A stretch of 64,000 nucleotides of DNA from Gordionus sp. m RMFG-2023. Its lineage: Eukaryota > Nematomorpha > Gordioida > Chordodea > Parachordodidae. Under the pieces are notes generated by a model. The model saw nothing but the letters and a program-made list of their open reading frames with translations, was not told where the DNA came from and did not search any database. The stretch lies in the NCBI RefSeq assembly GCF_954871325.1, contig NC_088775.1, positions 11,881,561 through 11,945,560 on the forward strand, given 5' to 3'. Below, in pieces: positions 21,578-33,706 of the stretch. Numbering within the stretch: the stretch's first letter is position 1; the number at the start of each line of letters is the position of its first letter. The position numbers were made by a program, and so were the translations under genes.

Positions 21578-23369
21578 CAGTGGAGTATCCAGGATTTTCT
21601 TATTGGGGGGGGATTTTTTGGGGGGCTTCGTCCATAAACCCTTTTTACCTGGCCTAGGGCCAGCTTTTCTCCGGCCCTCTGTCGGGTCTTATGTTTTAGC
21701 CTATTAAATTATTCATAATATAATAATAATTGTATATCTATTTTTAACTATTATATACTAATTCGTGCTTATGGATATTACAAGCCAATTATTTATTATT
21801 TTAAGTTAGGTATATTATATTTAATAAAGTTTTTTAAATGTAAAGTTGAAATAAAGTTTAATGTCATTTTTTTTATAAAATTTGTTTTATAAACTACCCT
21901 CAGCTTAAATTCTCATACAATATAAGTAGAATATAATCTTTTTATTTAAAATACTAATAGTAGTGTGTATAAAATATTGACTAGAAAATAATTTAAAAAT
22001 TAAATACTATTATTATAATGTGATTTTTAATTTTCGTGGGAATGTTGCCAATTCATCAAGAATTTCGTTTGTCGTTGGAACCAAATCTCTGTGGATATTT
22101 AACAGAGCTAACCCATTCAGCCGAGTTTCGGAAGTAGTACTTCGTAAATATGTTTTCAACCTACTCAAGTTGGAAAAAGTTCTTTCATTCGTACATGTTG
22201 TAATAGGCAAACATGCAAGAATATAAAACAACTTCAAAATAATAGGAAATTGAGCCAACGTTTATTTTCATCGATTGAGCGCATCAAAGCATGCTCAGGT
22301 AAAATAGCTAATCGTAGTAAAAATTTATGCCACAATTCGAATTCACTGATTAAATTTATTTCAGCATCAATATCATAGGACTAAAATTTTGCTAAATATT
22401 TAATTTTACCAATAGTGGCATTAGAAAACGAAGAAGGATCTTTGGGTAATAGAAGATTGCTAAAGGCTTGTTTTTTTATCTTAAAACCGTATTTTTATTT
22501 GCGATAAAAAAGTATCTAAGAGTGGGATGAAAATGGATATTTTATTCTTCAGTTGAGCCAATATTTATTTTACATTTCAATAATTGCCTAGGTGCTAGAC
22601 GAGGTTAAGTGTTATATCATTAAATTTAGCCTTCGATTCAACGTCTATATAAATATTATGAAAATATTCATCTACATTCATTCTTATTGTATCTACCTGT
22701 TCATATATATTTTCCGCCAAATCAATGAACCAAATCTAAATTTGGTTTTTGTAAATTTCTACAAAGTAGTGAGCTATAGGAAAATAATTTATTGTTGCAA
22801 CTAGCAGCAATGATAAACTCTGATTGATCAATTGAATTCAATAATGATATCGCTTCTGACGACATATTACTTTTTTTCATACTCAGCCTTATTTAACTTT
22901 TGTATTTCTATTTCTTCTGTTCTACAAAATGTAAGTAAAAATGAAAAATATTTAAAAAATTATAGATATTTATTAATAATTAAAATATTATAGATATTTA
23001 TTAATAATTAAAATATTATTAAAAATACTTATTAATTCTAACTCACTATTATTTTAAATTTAATACAATAGTATAGTTATATATAATAATAAAATAAATT
23101 ACCGTTTGATTTCAATCTCTTTGACTAATTAATATTTTTGAATAATGTTAATGTACTCACAAGGAGAGGAAATTTTAATAAAATTTATTTATAAAAAATA
23201 AGTTTTATGTTAGAAAATTGATATTCAAATATTTGTAAAATTTTGATTGGGGGGGGGGGGTAAAATTGTGATTGGCTTAAAATGATATTTATGAAAACAG
23301 TCAAATTTACAATGGGGGGGGGGGAGATTTTCCCCTTCCGCCCCCCCCCCCCCATTGGTTACGCGCCAG
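21578..23369 (-). mobile_element. hAT-1 copy 1, bounded by GATTTTAG duplication
   Basis: It begins CAGTGGAGTATCCAGGA and ends GGTTACGCGCCAG, with G/C-runs just inside each end (21605-21625 and 23245-23353). The 8-base duplication GATTTTAG is exact (21570-21577 and 23370-23377). It is about 1.79 kb. The coding remnant is on the minus strand. The site occupied by a nested short element in copies 2 and 4 is empty here (AAAATATTGACTAG at 21972). Confidence 0.9.
22013..22930 (-). pseudogene. hAT-1 transposase, C-terminal half (copy 1)
   Basis: The open part (22013-22258) encodes the hAT dimerisation block: ILKLFYILACLPITTCTNER, then TFSNLSRLKTYLRSTTSETR, LNGLALLNIHRDLVP and a short tail ending KLKITL-stop. 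This pattern (CxNERTFS, LKTYLRS, RL-GLALL-IHRD) is known from P52rIPK/ZMYM1-like hAT transposases. Upstream traces to about 22930 match the longer frames of copy 4 but are broken by stops and frame changes. A T-rich tract followed by AG at the start of the traced region (TTTTGTAG in copy 3) could be a 3' splice site. The DNA-binding and catalytic parts are absent from the element. Confidence 0.8.
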
Positions 23370-23377
23370 GATTTTAG

Positions 23378-24250
23378 TATTATAATATTATTAAGCGTAA
23401 GTTGTCTAAGTTGCATAAATAAAATTAGTAACTAATTCTTGGGAACTAAATTTTGGAATCATATGTTTTTCTTATAATAAAATCAACACGTATAAGTTAT
23501 GTGAATCCATATGAATAAATTAGTTCATTATATAGTAACTAATTAGTCAAATTTAATTAAAGCTATCAAAAATTAGGTAAAAAAATAAAAGAAGAAATAT
23601 AACATAAAACAGAGAGGAAAGCCCCTTGGCAAGACAGCCGTTGAAATTTATATAGTTTTAATATAGCCAGCCTCTGTCTGAAAAAGAAGACTTCTATGAT
23701 TGTCTGAAAGATTTTAGATGTGAGATCCTAAATATTTAAAAAAGGATTAGGCAAGTTTACCGAAAATAGTTAAAGTAGGATATAATTTGGAATGAAAAAG
23801 ACCAAAAATAACAAGGTAAAATAGTTTAATTAAATGCAAGTTATAATAATGCACTGTCAAAGTTAGGTAAATGTATATTTAAATTTTAACATCTAGATTT
23901 TGGAAGATATCATGATAATTCGCTTATATAAAATTTTTGAAAAAATAGAAAATGATAAATTATTTTTATGATTAATATCTAATAATTATAATATAATAAA
24001 TTTTCTGCTATTTTTACTAAATTTTATAAGTCCTTATTTTTCTAGACTCCAACGGAAACTGAACTTGGTTCAGAAATTTTTCACCAGAATCCTTTTACAA
24101 AAAGTGGGTTCACAGTCCTGGTTTAAATTATAACTATATAATAAAATTTTGCCAAATTATTTTTAATAATTTTAAATACATATAGGTTCTTTGCATTATT
24201 TTTTATTGTAGTATTTCATGCAACTTAAAATAAGTACAATACCAAAAGAT
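23378..24250. other. no gene seen
   Basis: A+T-rich DNA, with a less biased patch at 23590-23830 that has no open frame or known motif. No repeat ends were recognised. Confidence 0.5.
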
Positions 24251-24256
24251 ACTAAT

Positions 24257-25334
24257 GCACGGCTTTGAAAGTAAAGTGGTTACTAAGGGGTTATCATTTT
24301 TGAGGAAAAGGAACGCCGTTCGTTACTTGTTTTAGAAGGGTAGCGAGTAACGCGTTTATTTTTTCAAGTAGTAGTAACGCAAAACGTTACAAGTTACTTA
24401 AAATTATGGAAGAATATATTCTATTTGTATTTTTTTAAAATTTTATAAATAATTTAAACCTATTTAATTGGAAAAATATATTCTTTTCTATTTTATTGTA
24501 TTTTTTTTAAAATTTTTAAATAATTTAAGCCGAGTATTTAATTTCAAATCAACCACCAAAATTCTTCATTTTTATTTTATTTATTACATTTTATTGCTGA
24601 ATTTTATACAGTGAAGAAGTTAATCTAATTAATATTAAATCAATCAAGGTTTCTCTAATATTATAATTTATTTTGTCCATAGTACTTGTTTGTTTAAATG
24701 AAGATGATTTAACTCTGCCCTGACTAGAGTAGAAAATATATTTTACACAAATAAAGAAAAATAAGAGCACTAAATCTACATTTTTTAAGTGTAGATTGTG
24801 CTTATATTCAAATTTCAACCTCGATGTGCAATAGCTCAAATCTAAAAAAACACAAGGAGGTAAAAATATGAATTAAGAATAAATTCTGATAAAGATAAAA
24901 ATATTTTCACGAGAATCTGAAAGAAGATTCTTTTGAAGATTATGTTATAAATTTTTGCAAATAAAATTCACTCCTATTATTAAATATAATTATAATACAA
25001 CTCTCCTATTCTCTGCGCTAGTTGAACATATGTTTCGCATAGAGAGTGCTACGTTGGGCACTAAGCACTTTTGTTTATCTGATTAAAATTTTGAAAATCA
25101 ATTGTTGTTAAAATAAAAAGTATTTATCAGAAAAAAAATAAATAAAAAGAAAATTTTTATATAATATTTAGTATTTTAAGTAACGATTAGCGCGTTACTT
25201 TTTTTGTATATTGAGTATGGCGCTCCCATTTTCACAAGGTAAGAAATAATGGCAACGCGTTCCATTTCTCTATAAGGAGTAACACGATTCTTTTTTGAAG
25301 TAACGTATGTATTCACCGGTTCTAAGTCCCTGAA
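24257..25334. mobile_element. GTAACG-rich inverted element
   Basis: Both ends are rich in GTTAC/GTAAC words: CGTTACTTGTTTTAG, CGAGTAACGCG, GTAGTAACGC on the left, and AGTAACGATTAGCGCGTTAC, AAGGAGTAACACG, AAGTAACGTATG on the right. They are arranged as inverted arms around a 750-base A+T-rich core. The right terminus AGTCCCTG would be CAGGG on the other strand, matching the YAGNG hAT rule. The left terminus CACGG is one base off. The boundaries are approximate, with no clear duplication. The minus-strand frame at 24591-24839 has no recognised domain. Confidence 0.5.
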
Positions 25335-25344
25335 TGGCAAGCTC

Positions 25345-25690
25345 CACTAGCATTAACTTTACTAAATAGATTAAAATAATATCTGGAGGCAATAAATGTT
25401 TGTAAAATTTTATTAAATTATAAAAGAGAGTTAAAACTAGTTGTTAAACGGCTCGATTTGAGCCAATTTTTAAAAACGGCGAACTCAATATTTTATCCTG
25501 ATAAATATTACGCAAGCCTAAAGATTTTTCTCATAAGTGGCACAAAAGTTTAGACATCTATTACCCAAATATCTAGACTTGGGTAAATGTTTTTGGTTTG
25601 TCGAGTTTGCCATTTTTAAAATCGACTCATATCGAACTATTTAACGACACTAGTTAAAACTTTGTTTATAAAAGTTAAAATTATGTATTC
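25345..25690. repeat. old repeat shared with 58322-58430, split by an insertion
   Basis: CCACTAGCATTAACTTTACT, ATGTTTGTAAAA and AAAAGAGAGTTAAAAC at 25345-25437, continuing as TTTGTTTATAAAAGTTA after the inserted element, align with CCACTAGCATTTATTTTACT, ATGTTTGTAAAA, AAAAGAGGGTTCAAAC and TGCTATAAAAGTAT at 58322-58430. The family is unknown. Confidence 0.6.
25438..25652. mobile_element. TAGTGTTGTTAAACGGCTC element, exact 8-bp duplication
   Basis: It begins TAGTTGTTAAACGGCTCGAT and ends GAACTATTTAACGACACTA, inverted with a few mismatches. GTTAAAAC flanks it exactly (25430-25437 and 25653-25660). It is about 215 bases, non-coding, with YAGNG ends. This is the best-bounded copy of the family, and the uninterrupted target is visible in the related repeat at 58322. 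Confidence 0.88.
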
Positions 25691-25752
25691 CTATTTTTTA
25701 AATTTGATACTAAATATAATTTCGTTTTGCAAAGATTATCCAAATTTGATAA

Positions 25753-26132
25753 ATGTGATCTGCATCGGGCCTAATTTTTCAAGCCCGGCCTGGTCCGAAT
25801 TTTTTTTAAAAATGTTTTACCGGCCCGGCCCGAACCCCAAATTTTTTTTAAAAGTTTTGCCGGCCCGGCCCGAACCAAAATCTATTTTAAAAAAATTCCC
25901 GAATTTATTTAAATATAGAAATTAATTTTTATTATTACTTAAAATAAAAGACATATTTTATATAGCGTTTAGTTTCAATAAATTAAATCAAAAATTTTTA
26001 TTTTACATAAAAAATTCAATATAAAATTGATAAATTTAGATATATTTAATAAAATTTCCAAGGTCCGACCCAACCCGGCCCGAAATTTTAAAAATATTAG
26101 GCCCGGCCCTGCCCGAACTTTACAGATCTCTA
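25753..26132. mobile_element. CAGAGATCTGCA-family element with CCCGGCCCG arms
   Basis: The left end ATGTGATCTGCATCGGGCC and right end CCCGAACTTTACAGATCTCTA are inverted. Both arms carry GGCCCGGCCCG words in phase with poly-T/A runs, and the core is A+T-rich. No clear target duplication was found. The plus-strand frame 25662-25925 runs from ordinary DNA into the left arm and is not a gene. Confidence 0.75.
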
Positions 26133-26970
26133 ATATATATCATTTAAAATTTTTAAGTCAATATTCCAAAATATAATTAAATATCCATTAAAACAAAAAT
26201 AAGACACTAAGAAACTTTTTAAATATTATTATGAAATATTTAAAAAAAAATAAATATTTAAAAATTATGAAAAATAGTCTGGATAAGTTTCAGCCTTATG
26301 CGATGATAATGGTATTTAATTCTTAAATTTGATTATTTTTTTTTATATAAAATTGTTAAATCCTATGTAAATATAAGACAAAAAAATTGTCAATTATGTT
26401 CAGTATACCAGGTTCATCCAAAAAGTTTTTATTCGATTGTAAATTAAATTAAATGTAATATTAAGTGTAAGAAAATTACATGTTTTTTATACTGAAATAT
26501 TACTAAATTAAATGAAATAAAAAGAACATAAATTTACAAAATCCATCTTTAACTTAAGCTGCATTTATAATAAACGCCGCAGCAATTACAGCTGATTTAG
26601 CTTTAAAACTAATTCAAGATAGAACTAAAATTGAAATAATTATTTTATATAATATTTAAGAAAAATTATATAGGGAAGATGATAAATTGCCATGTTTGAA
26701 GACTGGCCACCATCCTTTAACTTTTTATCTATTGGATCAATTTCTCTCAAAATTGGTCAAAATGTGTATATTTATGATATGTACCTTATCTAAGTTCATT
26801 TAAAGATTAGAGCAATCAAATAAAAGTATATCTTAAACTGTTTTTAGTACCTCTTTCTAAGAAAATCATGCTATAGTTGGTAAAAAAATTAATTTAGGAT
26901 ATTTAATTTTATATAAATATCATCCTTAGACTTTTACCACTATTCACACAAAAAATAAGAGCTTATAAGT
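26133..26970. other. no gene seen
   Basis: A+T-rich DNA. ACCAGGTTCATCC at 26408 matches the terminus-like word found at 31804 and, inverted, at 42540, so a truncated end of that element family may lie here. Nothing else was recognised. Confidence 0.4.
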
Positions 26971-26973
26971 TTT

Positions 26974-27124
26974 ATTTAATATACATATAATGGCATTTAA
27001 TATACATATAATGGCATTTAATATACATATAATGGCATTTAATATACATATAATGGCATTTAATATACATATAATGGCATTTAATATACATATAATGGCA
27101 TTTAATATACATATAATGGCATTT
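26974..27124. repeat. 21-bp minisatellite, about 7 near-identical units
   Basis: The unit is TTTAATATACATATAATGGCA in the plus orientation. The seven units are essentially identical, so the array is recent. Because 21 is a multiple of three and the unit lacks stops in several frames, it produces repeated open frames on both strands (MAFNIHI on plus; CHYMYIK and NAIICIL on minus). These are not evidence of a protein. Confidence 0.95.
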
Positions 27125-27344
27125 GATAATAATAGACACATGAGTATTGTCTGGCCATGTAATGACTGGCCAAAATCCATACATTCATATTGAAATGAAA
27201 AGCTTGTGTAAACCATTCAAAGAGACTTTGCATTATCCCCATATAGAATAGAATTCAAATAGATTAATATTCGAATTTTATAAGATTATATAATACAAGA
27301 CAAACTAGAAAATCATTAATGAGTTTAGCATAAAATCGTTAAAA

Positions 27345-27500
27345 CTTATCATGTTAAAGCATTTTTATTGATATTACATATTAGAATTAACTTATAGATT
27401 ATTAGTTAACATAGATTTATCAATTATAACACGTTAGAGTACTTTTTAATGGTATTAATTATACATTCGAATTTCATGTTAATTAGTTATCATAGATTTA
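27345..27500. repeat. diverged tandem pair, period about 80 bp
   Basis: GTTAAAGCATTTTTATTGAT with TTAGTTAACATAGATTTA is followed about 80 bases later by GTTAGAGTACTTTTTAATGG with TTAGTTATCATAGATTTA. This is an old tandem duplication in A+T-rich DNA. Confidence 0.55.
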
Positions 27501-27942
27501 ATTATATAAATTTTTATGTTAAAAATTATTTATTTTTTAATAAGAATTTGCACAGAATTTTATGAGTTAAAGTTTAATAAACCTAAAGAAGAATTATGAT
27601 GAGTGGCTGTATATTATATGTGAGAAGAAATATTCCTACATTTATTATGAAGAATAGGCTTATGCTTAATATATTAATAATGATGATATATTTGTTTGTT
27701 ATTTATGTATAAATAATAATATTATAATTTTCCCGTTTATAAATTAATAATGACATAAATTATTATTGCGTATTCATAATTAAGTTTATTGAACATCAAA
27801 AAATTTTAATGAATGATTACATTATTGAAATAATAGTGGTTAATTTTAGATTGAAATAAGAATGTTTAACAAAAAAATAATTAAGATATTCATTTATAAA
27901 ATATTATAATTAAGTAGATGATGATAAATTTAAATGTTACTT

Positions 27943-28065
27943 AATACTAATTAAATTAGTGAATAATTAAATTTTTATATATCTAAAAAGTGAAAAAATA
28001 TTAACATAATATTAATTAAATTAGTGTATAATTAAATTTTTTTATATCTAAAAAATGAAGATAAC
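27943..28065. repeat. tandem pair, period about 64 bp
   Basis: CTAATTAAATTAGTGAATAA with TATATCTAAAAAGTGAA recurs 64 bases on as TTAATTAAATTAGTGTATAA with TATATCTAAAAAATGAA. Few differences separate the two units. Confidence 0.75.
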
Positions 28066-30560
28066 ATAGGTTTACAGGTATTTCATGTTGTAATACTTAA
28101 TATTTATAATAAAATTCTATTATGGTCATAACACATAGTATCTTGTTCTGACTGGCCAGGAAAATAACTTTCACATAACCTCATTAAGCTCATACATAAA
28201 CTATTATAGATAGAGCTTTTGATTTAAAATTTATTTTAAAGATTATGAATTGCGCTACATATTGATATAAAATTTGCTTGGTTAAACCCAAATCTTAGAG
28301 CCTTTTTTTGAAAAAAAAACCGGCCATTTTGGCAATTTTCCCTACCTTTTATCGAATTCGCTATTATTTTTATAATTTTTTTATCAACATATGTTTTTCA
28401 AATTTTATCACGGCGTTATCATAACGCTCCATATTTATAAATTTATTACTATTGGATTGCCTTTATTTTGTAATAACGCAACGCTTAAACAAACGGCGTT
28501 TACTATTAATGCGGTTAAAATTTTGAATTGACGATACCAATGAAAAAGTCAACCTCTATTTAAACAAGGGATAGATAGTGTTACGTTTTTGTTATTATTA
28601 AAAAAGTTTACAGCAAAACGTAAACGCTCAATTACTGCGCATTATTGAAAATAACTTTATTTTTTTCGCGATTAGTTTGCAATTAAGAATTGATATTTGC
28701 TTTGAGTGACCTTTATAAAATAATTTTAAAAGAAACTTTCGATATGTTGAAAATTTTTTGCATTTGTATATCTTCCTAAGAAATTCTTTACTAAACATTT
28801 TTAGAAAATTTAAATGTCAAATCTCAGGGTAGGGGCAAGGCTACAAAAGGCCGGATATCAAAATATATTTTGAAAGCTGATTTAAATATACTCATATTTT
28901 TTAATTGATCGATCAGTCACTATTTATAATTATTTTTATATATTGTTATTTGATGTTGGCAGCTCTTAAGTTAGATTATAGAAAATATTTTGAAGCATAT
29001 AATTTGCTAGAAGATACCCTGTCAAATAATAAAGAGCAAATCTAAAATTTGCCCTCTTTTTTTAAGGCATTAATCAGAAAATTGAGGAATTTTCCATAAT
29101 ATATAATATTTATGAGCAAATTATTTGTATCATATTTTGTAAATCATATTATATTTAAAATATCGATTTTCATATTATCTCCAAAAGTTTTCGTAAAAAA
29201 AAAAAATTTTCAAATACCTATTCATTTTAAACATTTATATCTTTGAAAAATTTATTAAAGACGTAGATTAAAAAAAAATTTTGTGTAATTGTAAAACATG
29301 AAACCATCTGAAATGCGAAAAGGGGTTTTTAAATTTCATATAATGTCAATTTTATTATTTTTAAACTCTTCATATTTTAATGTCACCTAATATTATGGTG
29401 TAAAAACATTTTTGGTTTTACCTAAAAAACATATTTTATCATAAAAATAAATAGCTGAGGGGCATAAAATATTTTTAGCTTCAAATATACATATTATACA
29501 ATGATATTACATATTTAAATTTGAATTTTTAAATATGTCTGGTTTTTAAATAAAATCCGATGAACTGACAAGCCTCTTGCGCCAACTAGCCCTGATTTCC
29601 TTTATGTAAATTTTAGTGTTTAAAATTAGTACAAAATAAAGAAATCGAAAATGCAAAAAAGAAGAAAAATTTTATAATTCTTACTTTTTGTTAGTTTTCT
29701 TAAACTTTTATAATTTTTGGTTTTATTAATTTTATTTTATAATGATTATTGAGCTATATATTTTAATAAATAAATTATAATATCCTCAATTCTTGATTTT
29801 AATATTTATTAATTACTTTTGGAGTGGGAATGATTAACTATCTTATTCAAAACGTTGAATTTAACAAAATTAGTCTTGCTAGGTGAGCTTTCGCAAATAT
29901 TATTTTAGATTTTTTTATTGCTACACAAAGCCCACACCTATAATAAAAATATTTTTAAATCATAAATTACAAATATCTACAAATTTTTATCATTATAATT
30001 GATGTCTTATTAAGATTTATAAATATTTTCAAAATTATTTGTGTACGGTTGAAAGATACTTCACCAATATATTTTATCAAAATAAGGGAAAATTTATGAA
30101 TCACTTCTCATTAAAATATTGTTTCTGTTTTATATCTTCATGAAAATATTAAAAAAGAATTTTTGATTTATTTTAATAAAAATGAATTTTTAATAAAAAT
30201 GAATATTTTAATAAAAATAAATTTTTAAATTATCGGTTTGGGAAAAATCCGAGAAAAAATTACAAAAATGCGAATAAAAATCTCAATATGGGGAATTTTA
30301 ACAATACTTTTTTTTAAAATGTTAATTAAACATCATTTATTTATTTTAGAAAGAAAATAATGTTTGACGCAAATGTAAAAATGAAATAAATGCATTTTAA
30401 GAGTGGGTTATATTTTGCATTGTCATAAAAATGAAATTTAAAAAGGGAGTGGGGGAGTTAAATTTTGGCTTAGCGTGAACGAAAAAAAGTTAAGCTCTAT
30501 GTTAAATGAACTTTTTATTAAAATACAAATAAGCTGAATGAGCAAATATTTCCATAGAAT
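28066..30560. other. 2.5 kb with no gene or recognised repeat
   Basis: A+T-rich throughout. 28420-28640 has scattered AACGC/GCGTT words (GGCGTTATCATAACGC, TAACGCAACGC, AAACGTAAACGC), reminiscent of bases 60-250. 30170-30215 has a short run of AATGAATTTTTAATAAA units. No coding or RNA feature could be supported. Confidence 0.5.
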
Positions 30561-30566
30561 AATAAG

Positions 30567-30982
30567 TAGTGATCAGCATCGAGCCAAATTTTTCAAGCTC
30601 GGCCCCTCCTGAATTTTTTTTGAATTAATTTCTCTTGCCCATCCTGACAATTTTATTTATTTACACCGAAAAGGCCGACCCAAAAATAAAAATAATTTGT
30701 CACCGACCAAGCCCGAATTTATTTAAATATAGAAAAATTTAATATATTTTTTGATATGTAAAAAAATATTGTGTAAATAAAAAATATTAACGCTTCCTGC
30801 AAGTTAAAATATATCTATTTATTTGTCAAAATGTAATGATATTATATTTAAAAATTTAAGCTCGACCCGGCCCGGCCCAAAATTTTTTTAGATAATATTT
30901 GGCCCGACCCAGCCCGAACCAAAATTTTTTTTTAAAAAAAACCCAGCCCAGGTACGGGCCGGTACGTGATTTGCAGATCTTT
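30567..30982. mobile_element. CAGAGATCTGCA-family element, exact 8-bp duplication
   Basis: ATAATAAG flanks the element exactly (30559-30566 and 30983-30990). The left end TAGTGATCAGCATCGAGCC and right end GTGATTTGCAGATCTTT are inverted with mismatches. The arms carry CGGCCC, CCCGGCCCGGCCC and CCCAGCCC words. It is non-coding. Confidence 0.82.
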
Positions 30983-31186
30983 ATAATAAGCTCGAATATT
31001 TTTAAAATAATATTCTATTATAAGAAAATTAATTATAATGCTTCATTTTTGGAAGATGAATTTTGAGATTTATTAATATTATTCATTTTTATTAAAATAT
31101 TCAATTTGTTATGTAATATTTTGTACATTATATTACTTCAACATTAAGTTTAAGTGATTATCTCATTATTTTTATATACAATGCAG

Positions 31187-31312
31187 TAGTGATTTGCATC
31201 GGACCTAATTTTTCAAGCCCGCCCGGTCCGAAATTTTTTTTAAAAAATTTGTCCTGCCCGTCCTGAACAAATTTGTTTTTATTTGTCCCGAAGCGTGATT
31301 TGCCGATCTCTA
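31187..31312. mobile_element. short CAGAGATCTGCA-family element
   Basis: It begins TAGTGATTTGCATCGG and ends GATTTGCCGATCTCTA, with flanks CAATGCAG and CAATACAT (6 of 8). At 126 bases it is a strongly deleted copy. The left arm (TTTTTCAAGCCCGCCCGGTC) matches 25753 and 30567. Confidence 0.7.
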
Positions 31313-31479
31313 CAATACATCCTATTTTAATGATTATATTATTTATAATGGGTTTTCAATTCCCACGCTGCAGAATGCCATCAACTGATGAAAGTGAGTT
31401 GCCACTTTTAAATTTATAATATAATCCCCCATATTGGGAAAATAAACCTTGACTAATTCCTGCACCACCTATTAACTTT

Positions 31480-32187
31480 AATAAATATATGGGCCGATAA
31501 AATATTGGAGAAGACAAGAAGACATCACTCGGAAGAACATAGTGTCACTTAAAACCGTCAGATAACTTGAAAAATAATTCAACCATCTTCATATTGGTAT
31601 TCGTGACCATAGACAAAGCTCTGTGTCTTCTAGTGTTTTTATATATAGTTCCCCTAAAAATTGCTAATACGCTCCCCGTTAAAATCTGCCCAAGGTCTTC
31701 ACACCTAATTCAAATTCAAGATGTTAAATTACCATAAATATTATCAATATTTTATGCATGATAAAATTGAGATCATTTTAAGCATTTAGAATTGATGTTG
31801 TACCAGGTTCATCCACATTTTAAATATGGTCCGGAAGAACTTATTGTCACAACTGTCATATAATTTACAAAAAATAATTCAACCATCTTCGTATTACTAA
31901 TTAAAATTTAAATTATTACCATAAATATTGTCAATATTTTTATACATAATAAATTGAGATTATACTTTATAGTTAGAATTGATGTTTAGTCTTATTAACT
32001 TTTATAAAAAACATTAATGTAAAAATTTAAAAAGTTACTCTTGACTTGCTAAAATTTAAATTTCATTTAAAACCTTACGTGAATAATATTTTCTGCGAAA
32101 AAACACATTTGGCTTAAATTTTAAATATCAAAGTTTATTAGTTTTTAAAACATGCTCTGGGATCGCCCGATCTCTCCTATTCTATTT
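31480..32187 (-). mobile_element. GGGAGACC element, second subfamily, with internal duplication
   Basis: The right end (CGCCCGATCTCTCCTA) is an eroded GGTCTCCCCTA. The interior matches 35830-36393 in the same orientation (AACCATCTTC, AATACGCTCCCCG, CATAAATATTATCAATATTT). At 31804 the word ACCAGGTTCATCCACATT restarts the sequence, so 31815-31990 repeats part of 31510-31800. The element is either internally duplicated or made of two nested copies. It is non-coding. Confidence 0.55.
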
Positions 32188-32620
32188 TTAGATATAAATC
32201 AAATTTTTTTGATGGTTGTTATCGCTTCAACGTGAGTAATCATATTATTGGTCCAATAATTAATTATTCTCTAAAATATGATTAAATTTTTTAATAAAAT
32301 TCAAAAAGGGGATCTGAAATATTATTTTTAAACACAATTTGCTAAGGAAGAATGATATAAATAAATAAACATAGCGTGACACCGGAGCACGCCAGATTTT
32401 TTAAGAATTCTTATAAAATCGGTAAATATTAACTTGTATCTTCAAATTGCATCTTTAATATTTTTTTTATAGTAAATTGAGGTATTTATTTATATTTTGA
32501 TTTTAATCCAAAAAAAGGGTTACCTATGATCATGCCAAACATAGGATCATGTTTATTTTTAATGATAAAACAAGGATACCGGATTTAAGAAGAAAAAAGA
32601 TCAAAAATCGTAAAGTTTTA
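32188..32620. other. no gene seen
   Basis: A+T-rich DNA containing a small direct pair (CCTATGATCATGCC / CATAGGATCATG) near 32522-32550. No feature was recognised. Confidence 0.5.
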
Positions 32621-32627
32621 TGATACA

Positions 32628-32817
32628 CAGTGTTGTCCAGATTTGATGGAAAACATTTCCATATTTTTTAATTTGTTCTGCAAAAATTATTTGACTTGCA
32701 AAAAAAATTGTTACAATAACATATTTAAATATTAACAATTTTTACAAGTTAAATAATTTTATTTACAAACGAATTAAAAAATATGGAAATGTTATCCATT
32801 AAGTCTGCAAAACGCTG
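32628..32817. mobile_element. 190-bp fold-back element, CAGTGTTGTCCAGA ends
   Basis: The left arm (CAGTGTTGTCCAGATTTGAT, then ACATTTCCATATTTTTTAAT and ATTATTTGACTTGCAAAA) and the right arm (its complement, ending GTCTGCAAAACGCTG) pair over nearly the whole length around a short A+T centre at 32725-32745. The ends read CAGTG and, on the other strand, CAGCG, as in hAT elements. The flanks ATGATACA and TAATAAAA match only partly. It is non-coding and the transcript would form a long hairpin. Confidence 0.75.
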
Positions 32818-32959
32818 TAATAAAATTTTATTATTTATATAGTAATATTGCATTAAAAATAGTTTGATTCATATAAATGGTCGTACTTATCTCTTTTTGA
32901 ATTATCCCAGTTTCGCGACAAATTATGATTTAAATAATATTAATAGTTAATCTAATGGT

Positions 32960-33148
32960 TAGTGTTGTTAAACGGCTCATTTTGAGCCCATTTTTAAAAA
33001 CGGCTAACTCAATATTTTATCCAGGAAAATATTATGTAAGCATAAAAATTTTTCCCATATATGGCAAGGTTTGAAGACCTACGAAATCTCGAGGCTAACA
33101 TATATTCAAGTTAAAATATTGATTTAACCTTTTTAATCGACAACACTA
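32960..33148. mobile_element. TAGTGTTGTTAAACGGCTC element
   Basis: It begins TAGTGTTGTTAAACGGCTCA and ends TTTTTAATCGACAACACTA. The flanks CTAATGGT (32952-32959) and CTATTGGT (33149-33156) agree at 7 of 8. The left half is well conserved, while the right arm is shortened. Confidence 0.8.
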
Positions 33149-33700
33149 CTATTGGTAAAAATTTTTTTTATATATATGATAGAATTAGGGCTTGCACTTG
33201 AGTTGATATTCATGGTGGCGACCTACTTTGATCGTAAGATTTTAATCACATTTTAGTCTATTTCAGTTAAAATGAATGACATATTTATTAATACGAATTT
33301 TTATGCAGGTAATTATTCTATTCATGCATTTATTTAATATATCGGATAATTCTAAGTAAAATTTTAACAATATTTAAGATATATCTTAATTTACAACTAT
33401 TAAACGGACCAATCAGAAAAGTGTACTAATTTACGATCAAATGACTTTAAGATCTTAGTTAAGCAAATGTGACGAGGGTGACATTAACCTTTACAATATC
33501 AGGAAAGCTCAACTTTGTAAAAAGAAGGGATCTTTTTTAGAAATTGGCATACTTTTTTTAGATAATATATTTTTAAAATGACCTACTCTTTAGAAAATAT
33601 CTTTAAAATTACCCTTTTTTAAAAATTTCAGGTGGCGCTTAAAATATTTCAGGACACTTCAGCACGTCCTTCTCCCCAATGAGTCAACTGTCATAGCACT
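33149..33700. other. no gene seen
   Basis: A mildly more complex patch around 33200-33240 and 33440-33520. No open frame of note and no repeat partner. Confidence 0.45.
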
Positions 33701-33706
33701 AATTAT

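Noticed and set aside
22020-22226. Plus-strand frame over the hAT-1 copy 1 coding end (also 56146-56352)
   Set aside because: Complement of the hAT dimerisation domain. The same shadow appears in copy 4.
25662-25925. 87-codon plus-strand frame ending in a proline/arginine-rich part
   Set aside because: It runs from a repeat into the GC-rich arm of the 25753-26132 element.
26944-27216. Three repeated-peptide frames on both strands
   Set aside because: By-products of the 21-bp minisatellite, whose length is a multiple of three.
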